Positions 28,840 through 36,728 of a stretch of 64,000 bases of DNA are shown piece by piece (within the stretch, counting starts at the first letter, position 1; every line of letters begins with the position of its first letter). A model generated the notes under the pieces. It had not been told where the DNA came from. It was given only the letters and a program-made list of their open reading frames with translations, and made no database searches. Source of the DNA: Roseiarcus sp963833955 (GTDB lineage Bacteria; Pseudomonadota; Alphaproteobacteria; Rhizobiales; Beijerinckiaceae); NCBI GenBank assembly GCA_963833955.1, contig CAWHZY010000021.1, positions 1-64,000 on the forward strand, written 5' to 3'. Position numbers and translations under genes: made by a program.

Positions 28840-30342
28840 TCATGCGGTCGTCGTTTCGCGCATGTAGGCCTCAATCAGAGTCTCTTCGTTCAGGTCCTTG
28901 CTGCCAAGCTCCCGAATGATCACTCCGCGTTCAAGCACGACGACGCGATGGCACAGCTCGGCAAGTTCGCGATCGTCGCTCGAGGTGAGGAGGACTGCGG
29001 TTCCGTAATCGGCCGCGAGCCGCCGCACGAAGGCATGTACCTCTGCCCGCGCCGCGACGTCGATGCCCTTGGTTGGATCGGCGGCGAGCAGGAGTTTCGG
29101 ATGGAGAAGGAACGAAGCGCGCTAGCAGAACTTTCTGCTGGTTGCCGCCCGATAGCGACTTCAGCGCATGCGACATCTAGGGGCGCGACGAGCTCCTGGC
29201 GCACCTCGTAGGCTTGCGCAAGCACAAGGCCGGGGTCGCGATTGAGTTCGACGGCAAGCCGGTGTCGCTCACCTCGCCGAACTCGCGCCATCCTTAACGG
29301 CGTCGCCTATGTATCGGGCGACCGGAAGGAGGTCGGTTTCGCCATCCGGACGATCGAGGAGAACGCCTTCGCTGCGGCTCTTAATCGGACCGAGGGACGT
29401 CGGCCGAGCCGCGACGACCTGAAACGCGTGCTTCATGCGCTGTCGACGGTCTACGGCGGCCTTGGAGTTGGTTGGCGGTGGTTCCCGTTCGACACAAATT
29501 GCCGCCGGGCGCGTAACCACGTCCGTTCTCGACCCGCAGCCACCCCGTCTTGTGGTGAAGGACCTTCAACTCGAACGCGGCCGCACCACCATCAGTCTGA
29601 GCGTGCAGCCTGGCGAAGTGGTTGGCCTAGGCGGCCTCCCCGACTAGACGAGTCGATCGGTCGTCACTGTGCGCAAATCGCCTTCCGCTACGACCTCGCC
29701 ATTGCGCAATACCGTGATGGTGTCGCAGAAGGCGCGCAATTCCTGCAGCCGGTGACTGACCAGGATGACGCCGGCGCCGGCGGAGCGGAGCTCGTCGAGG
29801 ACCGTGCGGACGATCGAAACCTCATGCTCGTGCAAAGCTGAGGTGACCTCATCAAGCACGATATATTTGGGCTTCAGCCGAAGCACCTTGGCCAGTTCGA
29901 CAAGGTATTTCTCGCCAACCTGAAGCGCCCGAACGGGAAAGTTGGCCAATGCGCCGAGCCCAAGCGGACGAAGCGATTGAGCAGCCTCTTCGCGGATGCG
30001 TCGACCGTCGCGGAATCCCGGGATTCTCTCCGGAATCAAGCCCAGCGCAAGATTCTCGGCCACGCTGAGCTCCGGAAGCAAGCTCAGCTCCTGATATGCG
30101 ATGGCGACCCCGGCGGCCTGAGCGCGAGCGGGCTCACCGAAGGGCATCGGCGCTCCGTCGAGAGTCATGGCGCCCAGGTCCGGCGCGATGATGCCCCCCA
30201 CGATCTTGGCGACCGTGCTTTTGCCGGAGCCGTTGCCGCCGTAGAGCGCCCGGATTTCCCCCGCTTCGACGGCGAGATCGACCCCTCTAAGCGCGACAAC
30301 GGCTCCGTAGCTTTTTGACAGACCTCGCAATGTCAACGGCAT
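28840..30342 (-). pseudogene. Sugar ABC transporter ATPase (RbsA/MglA type) with rearranged middle
   Basis: The first ATPase domain is intact on the minus strand from ATG 30342: MPLTLRGLSKSYGAVVALRG, Walker A ALYGGNGSGKSTVAKIVGG, and VLDEVTSALHEHEVSIVRTV. It stops at TTDRLV (29645). The second-domain C-terminus is also on the minus strand, from 29176 down: MSHALKSLSGGNQQKVLLAR, then after a frameshift near 29125 LLLAADPTKGIDVAARAEVH and LLTSSDDRELAELC, ending at 28840. The middle of domain 2 is missing from this strand and lies between them on the plus strand in permuted order (see 29177-29647). The original gene would have been about 500 codons, normal for the two-domain ATPase of CUT2 transporters. 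Walker A has GG where GE is usual (LYGGNGSGKS). Confidence 0.85.
29177..29647 (+). other. Inverted and permuted middle segment of the ABC ATPase gene
   Basis: On the plus strand, 29180-29461 reads DELLAHLVGLRKHKAGVAIE, FDGKPVSLTSP, GVAYVSGDRKEVGFAIRTIE and ENAFAAALNR. This is the later part of ATPase domain 2. Next, 29462-29643 reads ELVGGGSRSTQIAAGR, then PRLVVKDLQLERGRTTISLS and VQPGEVVGLGGLPD, which is the earlier part. Joining the end of the second block (GLPD, TAG) to the start of the first (GRDELLAHLVG) keeps one frame. Both outer edges of the segment carry CTAG (29177-29180 and 29644-29647). Order and strand fit two abutting inversions, or an inverted, circularly permuted reinsertion. 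Confidence 0.75.
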
Positions 30343-30367
30343 AGGAGATCCGTCCCGACTGAGACGG

Positions 30368-31500
30368 CTACTTTTCGAAGTACCGGTTGAGCACCTGTTC
30401 TTCGCTCATCCAGGAATCGATCGCTGCCGTGTCCGTCTTTCGCTCGAGGCGCGTCAACGCTTCATCCAGGCCGATACATTCCGTCCCAACCTTGCACCAC
30501 GGCTTGTCGGTCTCGGGCGTGCGGTTGATCACCACCGGCTGTGGGATGACGACGGTGTTGCGGAGCGTCGGATCCAGCGGATTACCGGTAAGCACCGAGT
30601 CCTTGAGTTTGTGACCCCGCAGCAACATGGCAGTGATCATCAGGCCGTCTGCGCCAATCTCGGGAGGGTTGGCCACGGCGATCGATTCCATGCCGTCCTT
30701 GCTCTTCCATTTCTTTAGGAACGAATGCGTGTAATCGCCCGTTATCAACGGCAGCGGACGGCCGCTGCTTTCGAAGGCGAGCATTTCCCCTTCGACCATT
30801 ACGTCCTGCGTCAGCACGGCGTCGATCTTGGGATGGGCCGCGATCATGCCGGTCATCACTTGGCGCGCCTGCGCCTGGTCCCAGCCGCCGGGGACCGAAT
30901 CCATCAACTTGATGTCGGGAAAGTTCTTGAGGATGGCGTCGCGCTCCTTGACGCGCAGATCGTTCGCGGTGTTGCCGGCAAGACCTTCCACTGAAACTAT
31001 GTCGCCCTTGCCCTTCAGCTGATCCGCCAGCCAATGGGTTTCGATAACTGCCTCTGATCGAGCGTAATGGTGAGCACGTCGGGATGGGCTAACGGATCGT
31101 CCGCGATCGTCACCAGGATGCCGGCTGCGACCGCGCGGCTGATAACCGGTTTGAGCGCCTCGCCCGACACCGGATTGATGACGATTGCATCCACGCCACT
31201 GTTGATCAGCGAGTTGATCTGCGCGATCTGCCCGCTCACTCCCGAGGTGCTGTTCAGGATTGTGATGCTGGCGATGTCCCCGTCCGCCTTGAGCTTGGCC
31301 GAAGCGGCCTCGATGTCCTGAAGAAGCTGGGCGCGCCAAGTATTCCCGATGAAGCCATTGGAAAGACCGATCTTGAATGGCGGCTTATGCGTCGCCGGGT
31401 TGGTCAAGAAATAGGGATCTGCGGCGCGCGCCGAAGGGGCGCTGACGGCGAGGGCTGCCGCACACGCAGCCACTATGCTCAAGGATCGATCGTTTCTCAT
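30368..31500 (-). pseudogene. Sugar ABC transporter substrate-binding protein, one frameshift
   Basis: ATG 31500 gives a signal peptide (LSIVAACAAALAVSAPSARA) and a type I periplasmic binding fold: PPFKIGLSNGFIGNTWRAQL, ISGVSGQ-like STSGVSGQIAQINSLI and GVDAIVINPVSGEALK. The frame shifts near 31050 (ITLDQ to EAVIETHWLADQLKGKG). It continues through VSVEGLAGNTANDLRVKERD, TQDVMVEGEMLAFESSG and the C-terminus SWMSEEQVLNRYFEK at 30368. One base restores about 375 residues. It is the first gene of the binding protein-ATPase-permease-permease operon. The sugar cannot be named. Confidence 0.82.
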
Positions 31501-31906
31501 TCCCTTCCTCCCATGCTTGCCGGCTATACCCCCGGCTGTCGTTCAGTGGTGACTGATTTTCACGTCTAGCGTTCTCGGCCTCCAATGGAGCCGGCGACGG
31601 TATTTCCTCCCACGGACGTCCGAGCTCGCGAAAGTGTCGACAAAAATCCCGGGTGGCAGCTAGTCGAGAGAGCCTATGAGCCCACTTTCCGGGTGACGTC
31701 TCACGGTTGGTATCGCGTTTGTGTCGACACGATCGATGCAAAATTCAGCGCCTGTCAAGCGCTGCAGATCTTTAGCGTGGACGGTGCTCCGATCTGACCT
31801 GTGAACACCGTGACTCAAAGGTCGACGAGTCCATGACTGCACAGGCCTCGTCGGCGTTGTCACGTTATTGAAACGACGACGCGAAGCGGGATTGCTGCGC
31901 GAGACG
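31501..31906. other. Region without a recognised gene
   Basis: About 400 bp upstream of the binding-protein gene. Short frames on both strands (for example plus-strand 31585-31797) lack family signatures. The promoter of the transporter operon should be here but no box is clear. Confidence 0.45.
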
Positions 31907-32131
31907 TCAAGCGCCTGTGAAGGCCTCATAGCGGCGCACAATGACGTCCACACAATCCGAAGCCCTAAGCCCGATCCAGACGGCCGTGTCGCCGGATGGT
32001 TTGAAGACGAAGTCGCTGAACTCCAACGACGCGCCATCGAGCGCAACGCGGCGCTCGCGTGATTTGGGATCTTCCAGAAAAGCGTGAAAGCCGACGTTGG
32101 CGCGTCGAACCAGCTTCGGAAGCATGCGCAT
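31907..32131 (-). CDS. Small hypothetical protein
   Basis: A 74-residue frame from ATG 32131 (MRMLPKLVRRANVGFHAFLE) to FTGA. Composition looks like a real globular protein (FSDFVFKPSGDTAVWIGLRA). No family is recognised. The IS1380 copy 2 insertion lies 26 bp upstream of the start, so its promoter or ribosome binding site has probably been displaced. An in-frame stop just across the IS argues that 32131 or the next ATG is a true start rather than a truncation. Confidence 0.4.
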   Translation of the reverse strand: MRMLPKLVRRANVGFHAFLEDPKSRERRVALDGASLEFSDFVFKPSGDTAVWIGLRASDCVDVIVRRYEAFTGA

Positions 32132-32160
32132 TTGGGCAATCCGCGCAGGTCTCTAGTTAG

Positions 32161-33784
32161 CCCATCTTATTCACGAGGGGTCGTTTTTGAGGCTGGCGAG
32201 CGTGGCGTAAGGGTCTGATTTGGCGTAGGATTTGGTTGCTTACACCGATCCGTTTCGCCTCGCGCCCCAGCACCCGCTCGCCATGACCAACTCTAATCTG
32301 CTGCCGTTCTCATTTCCAGCCGTTGGCCGCAAACCGGTCGCAGCCGCTTTTGATGGCGGGCGACTGACTTCGGATGGCGGCGTGATGCTGCTTTCGATGG
32401 CCGAGCGTCGGTTGGGGATCGCGGAAAGATTGGCGCGGTGCTTTCCCGATCGCCGCGACCCGCTGCGCATCACGCACACGCTGGCGGACATGGTTCGCGC
32501 CCGCATCTTGGCGATCGCCTGCGGATATGAAGATGCCGACGATCTCGACGCTTTGCGCGCTGATCCCGCTTTCAAACTCGCTTGCGGGCGGCTGCCAGAC
32601 ACGGGCGCGAACCTGTGTTCGCAGCCGACGCTGTCGCGGTTGGAGAACGCGCCTTCGCTGAAGGATGCGATCCGGCTCACGTGGGCGCTGGTCGATCAAT
32701 GGATCGCCTCCTATGAACGGGAGCCCGCGTCTGTCATTCTCGATATCGACGACACCTGCGATGTCGTACACGGGCATCAGCAGCTCTCGCTCTTCAACGC
32801 CCATTACGACGAGCGCTGCTTCCTGCCGATCCATGTCTACGACACCGAGCGCTCGCGTCCCGTCGCGGTCGTGCTGCGCTCCGGCAAGACCCCGTCGGGT
32901 GTCGAGGTGCGCGCCCATCTGCGCCGGCTCGTGCGCCATATCCGCCAACGCTGGACCAGGACGCGCATCACCTTCCGGGGCGACGGCCACTATGCCCGGC
33001 CCGAGGCGATGGAATGGTGCGAGGCCAACCACATCGATTACGTCTTCGGGCTGCCCGGTTCGAAGCCGCTGGCGAAGAAAATCGACGAGGCGGCGGACGC
33101 GGTGCGCACCGAGCGCGCTTTGTCGAACAAGCCCGTCGTGCGCGGCTACGCCGAAACGCGCCACAAGGCCAAATCCTGGAGCCGCGAGCGGCGCGCCGTC
33201 GCCCGCATCGAAGCCACTCCGCTCGGGCTCGACACCCGTTTCGTCGTCACCAACGTCGAATACGGCGCGGCGGAATGGATTTACGCCGCCCTCTATTGCG
33301 CGCGCGGGCAGGCCGAGAACCTCATCAAGCTGCACAAGACGCAGCTCGCTTCCGATCGAACCTCCTGTCGTTCCGCGATCGCAAATCAGGTCCGCCTCGC
33401 GCTGCACACGGCGGCTTACTGGCTCATGCTCACCGTTCGCGACGCCATCCCGAAACCGCGCGATCTCGCCAACGCCGAGTTCTCGACCTTGCGCCTGCGG
33501 CTGATCAAGATCGCCGCCCGCGTCATCGAAACCGCAAGCCGCGTCCGTCTCGCTTTCGCCGCCGGCTGCCCGCAGGCCGACCTCTTCCGCGGCCTGCCCG
33601 GAGCCCTCGCCCCGCTCGGACCCTGAACGGCGGGGCAAGGAGCCCCTCCGCCCCTCGTCATCCCTCCAACGCGTTCGCAAAAGTATCGCTCGTCAGGCGG
33701 TGAAAAAGCCGAACGAACCCGTGCGCCCCGAGGTCCCAAAAGCCGCGTAGGCACCAAATCGAAGATCGTCGTGAATAGGAAGGG
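32161..33784 (+). mobile_element. IS1380-family element, copy 2
   Basis: 1624 bp, same length as copy 1, flanked by the 4-bp duplication TTAG (32157-32160 and 33785-33788). The different duplication (CTAG in copy 1) shows independent insertions and fixes the ends. Confidence 0.93.
32283..33626 (+). CDS. IS1380-family transposase, copy 2
   Basis: Intact frame from ATG 32283, matching the copy at 2391-3734 throughout in protein sequence. The only difference noticed lies upstream of the ATG (CCCCAG instead of CCCCGG). ILDIDDTCD, FRGDGHY and ARGQAENLIKLHK are all present, so it is likely active. Confidence 0.9.
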   Translation: MTNSNLLPFSFPAVGRKPVAAAFDGGRLTSDGGVMLLSMAERRLGIAERLARCFPDRRDPLRITHTLADMVRARILAIACGYEDADDLDALRADPAFKLACGRLPDTGANLCSQPTLSRLENAPSLKDAIRLTWALVDQWIASYEREPASVILDIDDTCDVVHGHQQLSLFNAHYDERCFLPIHVYDTERSRPVAVVLRSGKTPSGVEVRAHLRRLVRHIRQRWTRTRITFRGDGHYARPEAMEWCEANHIDYVFGLPGSKPLAKKIDEAADAVRTERALSNKPVVRGYAETRHKAKSWSRERRAVARIEATPLGLDTRFVVTNVEYGAAEWIYAALYCARGQAENLIKLHKTQLASDRTSCRSAIANQVRLALHTAAYWLMLTVRDAIPKPRDLANAEFSTLRLRLIKIAARVIETASRVRLAFAAGCPQADLFRGLPGALAPLGP

Positions 33785-33788
33785 TTAG

Positions 33789-34229
33789 CACCTCACGGCC
33801 CTTCGTTCATCGGTAAAGCATCTTGCCCGGCGCAAGCAACGGCGCCGGAGACGGCATGCCGTCGCCGCCCCTAGAGCCGGAACTCGGGCCGATTTTTCCT
33901 CAGAGGAACGCTTGTAAGCCATTGAAAAGGCTTGATTCGAAAAACCAAACGCTAGCCAATTTCCTAGCGTTCAATTACGTCCGGCCAGCGCGTCCGCGCT
34001 GGACGGCGGCGCCGTCGTGGGGCCGGAAGGAGGTAGTTCTTCACCAGATAGGTGATGCGGTGGCTCCAGGATTAATCCCTGTCGCCGCGAATGTCGACGC
34101 TGTGGACGAACGCAAGTTTCCCGGCCGTGATGTCGGCCATGTAGACGTTGATCGGCCGGTCCATCGCAGACTCAACGCTCATCTGGTGCTATCGGGTACT
34201 GGGATAGCGACAAACCGGGAGGATCGCCC
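33789..34229. other. Region between IS1380 copy 2 and the binding-protein gene
   Basis: No clear gene. On the minus strand a 36-residue frame (34072-34182; MSVESAMDRPINVYMADITA, then GKLAFVHSVDIRGD) has protein-like composition and may be a fragment. The sequence GGGAGG at about 34217 is the ribosome binding site of the next gene. Confidence 0.4.
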
Positions 34230-35456
34230 ATGCCTGCAAGGTTTACGCGGCTCTTTCTGGGCGCCTCGTTTGCGATTGCGGCGCTTACCGGGCTAGCGAC
34301 TGAGGCCTCGGCGCAAATTCCGGGCGGCACCATCAAGATCGGGGTCTTGAGCGACTTCTCCGGTCCGTTCGCCGATCAGGTCGGCAAGGGGTCGCTCGTC
34401 GGCGCTCAGCTTGCGGCCGAAGACTTCGCCAGGCAAGCAGGCGGCCTCAAGGTTGAGATCATCTTCGCCGATCATCAGAACAAGCCCGACATCGGCGTCG
34501 CGATTGCGCGGCGATGGGTCGATGAGGAGGGCGTCGACGCGATCGTCGACCTCGCCAATTCCGGCGTCGGTCTCGCCGTCAACACGCTTATGCACGAGAA
34601 GAATCGCGCGATGCTCGCTTCCGCGACCGCGACCTCGGACCTCACCGGAAAGTTCTGTCAGCCGACCACCGTCCAATGGGCTCTCGACACCTGGGCGCTC
34701 GGCAACGCGGTCGGCCGCACGATCACCAAAATGGGCGGCTCGACCTGGTTCTTCATCAGCTTTGAATATGCTCTCGGCAAGGCTCTGCAGCGGGACGCGA
34801 CCGAGGCGATTGTGAAAGCGGGCGGGTCGGTGCTGGGCTCCGTGTCGCATCCGCTCGGCGCGACCGATTTCGGCTCGTATCTTTTGCAGGCGCAAGCCTC
34901 GGGCGCCAAAGTGATCGCTCTCGCCGACACCGGCGCCGACGCGATCAACGCCATCCGCCAGGCGGCGGAGTTCCAGATCGTCGGGCCCGACAGGCGGCTC
35001 GCGGCGCTCTTCCTGCAGATCACCGACATCGATGCGCTCGGACTGAACGCGGCGCAGGGTCTTATCCTTTCCGAGGCCTTCTATTGGGATCTCAATGATC
35101 AGACGCGCGCCTTCGCCGCGCGCTTCGCCGAACGGATGGGCGGCAAGATGCCGACTGAGGACCAGGCTGCGGCTTATTCGGCGACGCTGGCCTATTTGCG
35201 CGCCGTCAAGACGGCGAGAACCATCGAGGGCGACAAGGTGGTCGCCGAAATGAAGAAATCGCCGATCGACGATCCGCTCTTCGGTCCTGTCGTCGTGCGC
35301 GCCGATGGCCGCGCGACGCATGCGATGTACGTGTTCAAAGTCAAGTCGCCGCAACAATCGAAGAGCCGGTATGACGTCTATGATCTCATCGGCACGATTC
35401 CGCCCGAGGCCGCCTTCCGGCCGCTCGATCAAGGCGGCTGCGCATTCGTGAAGTGA
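34230..35456 (+). CDS. ABC transporter substrate-binding protein (branched-chain amino acid type)
   Basis: This 408-residue periplasmic protein has a signal peptide (LFLGASFAIAALTGLATEAS, cleavage near ASA-QIPGG) and a Peripla_BP_6 fold. Motifs are IKIGVLSDFSGPFADQVGKG, VEIIFADHQNKPDIGVAIAR, DAIVDLANSGVGLAVN, and YALGKALQRDATEAIVKAGG. A strong GGGAGG precedes the ATG. No permease or ATPase genes of this class are adjacent, so it is an orphan receptor here. Its ligand may be an amino acid or an aromatic/urea-type compound. Confidence 0.88.
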   Translation: MPARFTRLFLGASFAIAALTGLATEASAQIPGGTIKIGVLSDFSGPFADQVGKGSLVGAQLAAEDFARQAGGLKVEIIFADHQNKPDIGVAIARRWVDEEGVDAIVDLANSGVGLAVNTLMHEKNRAMLASATATSDLTGKFCQPTTVQWALDTWALGNAVGRTITKMGGSTWFFISFEYALGKALQRDATEAIVKAGGSVLGSVSHPLGATDFGSYLLQAQASGAKVIALADTGADAINAIRQAAEFQIVGPDRRLAALFLQITDIDALGLNAAQGLILSEAFYWDLNDQTRAFAARFAERMGGKMPTEDQAAAYSATLAYLRAVKTARTIEGDKVVAEMKKSPIDDPLFGPVVVRADGRATHAMYVFKVKSPQQSKSRYDVYDLIGTIPPEAAFRPLDQGGCAFVK

Positions 35457-35501
35457 CCGGGCGATTGGAGCGCGTCGCGTGAAGGTGATCGGAGAAACGC
35501 T

Positions 35502-35888
35502 ATGAGCGAAGAATCCAAAGAGCGTGTCTATGAGCCAGACGAGATCGAGGCGCGGCTCAAACGCGAGCTACCGCATTGGCGCTACGAGAACGGCTGGATC
35601 AGACGGACCTTTCGCACCTCAGGCTGGAAGGGCACATTGATGGTGATCAACGCGGTCGGCCACCTCGCGGAAGCCGCCTGGCATCATCCCGATCTCGCCG
35701 CGTCCTACGCTTGGGTCGAGGTGAAGTTGCAAAACCATAGCGCCAAGGGGATCAGTGACAAGGACTTCGAACTTGCGCGCAAGATCGAGGACTTCGTTTC
35801 TTGGCGCCCTGGCAAAGAAGGCGGCGCGCTCGAAGGGACGCCCGCCGGCGATCAGCGGTTCGCCTATATCAAGTACGATGACAAGTGA
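35502..35888 (+). CDS. Pterin-4a-carbinolamine dehydratase-like protein
   Basis: The family dehydrates 4a-hydroxytetrahydrobiopterin to regenerate the pterin cofactor of aromatic hydroxylases, and also occurs as molybdopterin-related homologues. This 128-residue protein has the signature region EAAWHHPDLAASYAWVEV followed by a distal Asp in GISDKDFELARKIED. The N-terminal helix with PHWRYENGWIRRTF is typical. The C-terminal extension (KEGGALEGTPAGDQRFAYIK) is longer than in short enzymes. No phenylalanine hydroxylase lies nearby. The left end of IS21 copy B starts 46 bp after the stop. Confidence 0.85.
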   Translation: MSEESKERVYEPDEIEARLKRELPHWRYENGWIRRTFRTSGWKGTLMVINAVGHLAEAAWHHPDLAASYAWVEVKLQNHSAKGISDKDFELARKIEDFVSWRPGKEGGALEGTPAGDQRFAYIKYDDK

Positions 35889-36004
35889 CTGATCGGCATT
35901 GTAAGCGAAGCGCTAAGAGTCCGTTTGAAAACTCTGTCGATTTCCGCCGAGATTTGACCCGGGATTTCCATTGAGAACTGACCCGGCTTGATGATGGTTT
36001 GGGG

Positions 36005-36154
36005 TCAGGGGTTCGTCAAGTTTTGAGGTTTCTCCTTTGCGGGTTTGGCGGCTTTCGCCGAACTGTTCTTGAAGCGGAAGCTGTCGTTTCCGGTTTCGAG
36101 GATGTGGCAGCGGTGGGTGAGACGATCGAGCAGCGCGGTCGTGATCTTCGGGTC
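36005..36154 (-). pseudogene. istB: IstB C-terminal fragment (copy B), cut off by the recombinase island
   Basis: On the minus strand the sequence reads ITTALLDRLTHRCHILETGN, then DSFRFKNSSAKAAKP, the normal IstB end, with stop at 36005. Its upstream partner is at 38776-39437. The split falls at the codons for FGDPK. Confidence 0.85.
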
Positions 36155-36165
36155 ACCGGACACTT

Positions 36166-36651
36166 GTGGATGCCACAACGCTTGACCGGCGAGTTGCTGA
36201 GGTCAGGGTCGTTGACCCGCGTCATCGGCTGTATGGCGGCTGCTTTCCGGTCAGCGAACGACACTCCGGACGAGGGCCGGCGCTGATTGTCATCCGGCTG
36301 CCGGACGGGCGGGAGCGCGCGATCTCCCGTGCAGCCACCACCTTTTCTCCAGCGTCCGAAAATCGGATGGCGGCTGCGAGTTGTCTGGCACACATTTCGG
36401 TGCGCACGCTTTTGCCCTTGGCGAATCACGTCCGCGCTGTGCTCGCCTCCAGGAATGCGGATCTCGAAGGCGGCGGCGGACGCAACCTCGATCGGATGCC
36501 TGTCGGACAGGACGGCCTCGCCCGGACGGCCGCCACGCCTGTGGCCACAGCTTCCGCTCGAGACGCGACGTCAGTTGGCGCAACACGTGGGACAGCTCGT
36601 GCAACGTCTGCGACGGCGGCCCGCCCGATCAGAGGAGAGCCATCTTGCTGA
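36166..36651 (+). CDS. DUF5372-like accessory protein of the recombinase island
   Basis: Frame from GTG 36166. The segment VVDPRHRLYGGCFPVSERHS, then GPALIVIRLPDGRERAISRA, resembles the small DUF5372-type proteins found beside such recombinases (HP-x-LYG...FP pattern). HISVRTLLPLANHVRAVLA follows. After about residue 105 the composition becomes Ala/Thr/Gly-rich and shadow-like. The true end may be nearer 36480, with a frameshift joining the next frame. Function unknown; family assignment is from memory of the motif and is tentative. Confidence 0.5.
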   Translation: MDATTLDRRVAEVRVVDPRHRLYGGCFPVSERHSGRGPALIVIRLPDGRERAISRAATTFSPASENRMAAASCLAHISVRTLLPLANHVRAVLASRNADLEGGGGRNLDRMPVGQDGLARTAATPVATASARDATSVGATRGTARATSATAARPIRGEPSC

Positions 36652-36673
36652 GCACGACGTTGTCGAGCGATGA
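36287..36673 (+). CDS. Possible small accessory protein of the recombinase island
   Basis: Only the C-terminal part of this frame looks coding: LWPQLPLETRRQLAQHVGQL, then VQRLRRRPARSEESHLAEH, ending at 36673. Such short helical proteins often precede island recombinases. The N-terminal part overlaps the DUF5372-like frame and is probably not translated; no good start is seen. Confidence 0.35.
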   Translation: MSSGCRTGGSARSPVQPPPFLQRPKIGWRLRVVWHTFRCARFCPWRITSALCSPPGMRISKAAADATSIGCLSDRTASPGRPPRLWPQLPLETRRQLAQHVGQLVQRLRRRPARSEESHLAEHDVVER

Positions 36674-36697
36674 ACGCATCACGACCGCTCATCGCGC

Positions 36698-36728
36698 CAA
36701 GCTGGCGTATGTGCAAGCTGGCGTATGT
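36698..36728 (+). repeat. 15-bp direct repeat at the recombinase start
   Basis: CAAGCTGGCGTATGT occurs at 36698-36712 and again at 36714-36728. The duplication separates the likely original N-terminus (ITTAHRAKLAYV, another frame) from the recombinase frame at ATG 36725. Confidence 0.85.

Larger units (their letters stand above)
26620..28874 (-). pseudogene. Sugar ABC transporter permease 1 (RbsC-like) split by IS630 copy 2
   Basis: The 5' part (28874 to 28007) encodes a BPD_transp_2 permease: AVLLVGGGLDLSVGATISMI, RINPLLASFAMSFVASGIAL, LAVGGNREKAFSSGVPVRR and GGVAILGGSGDGLG. It reaches ELLLGL and is then cut by IS630 at a TA. On the other side of the element (from 26764 down) the frame continues as GISPFYQQLTVGIIILAG and finishes as RNSVTSRRSGAAT at 26620. 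Removing the 1239-bp element and one TA restores an intact gene of about 335 codons. The exact start is uncertain because the listed ATG overlaps the end of the ATPase gene by 35 bp. Confidence 0.85.

Noticed and set aside
29189..29291. Minus-strand reading MARVRRGERHRLAVELNRD as a native part of the ABC ATPase
   Set aside because: It is the antisense of the plus-strand DELLAHLVGLRKHKAGV segment, which is the true coding sequence of the ATPase middle.
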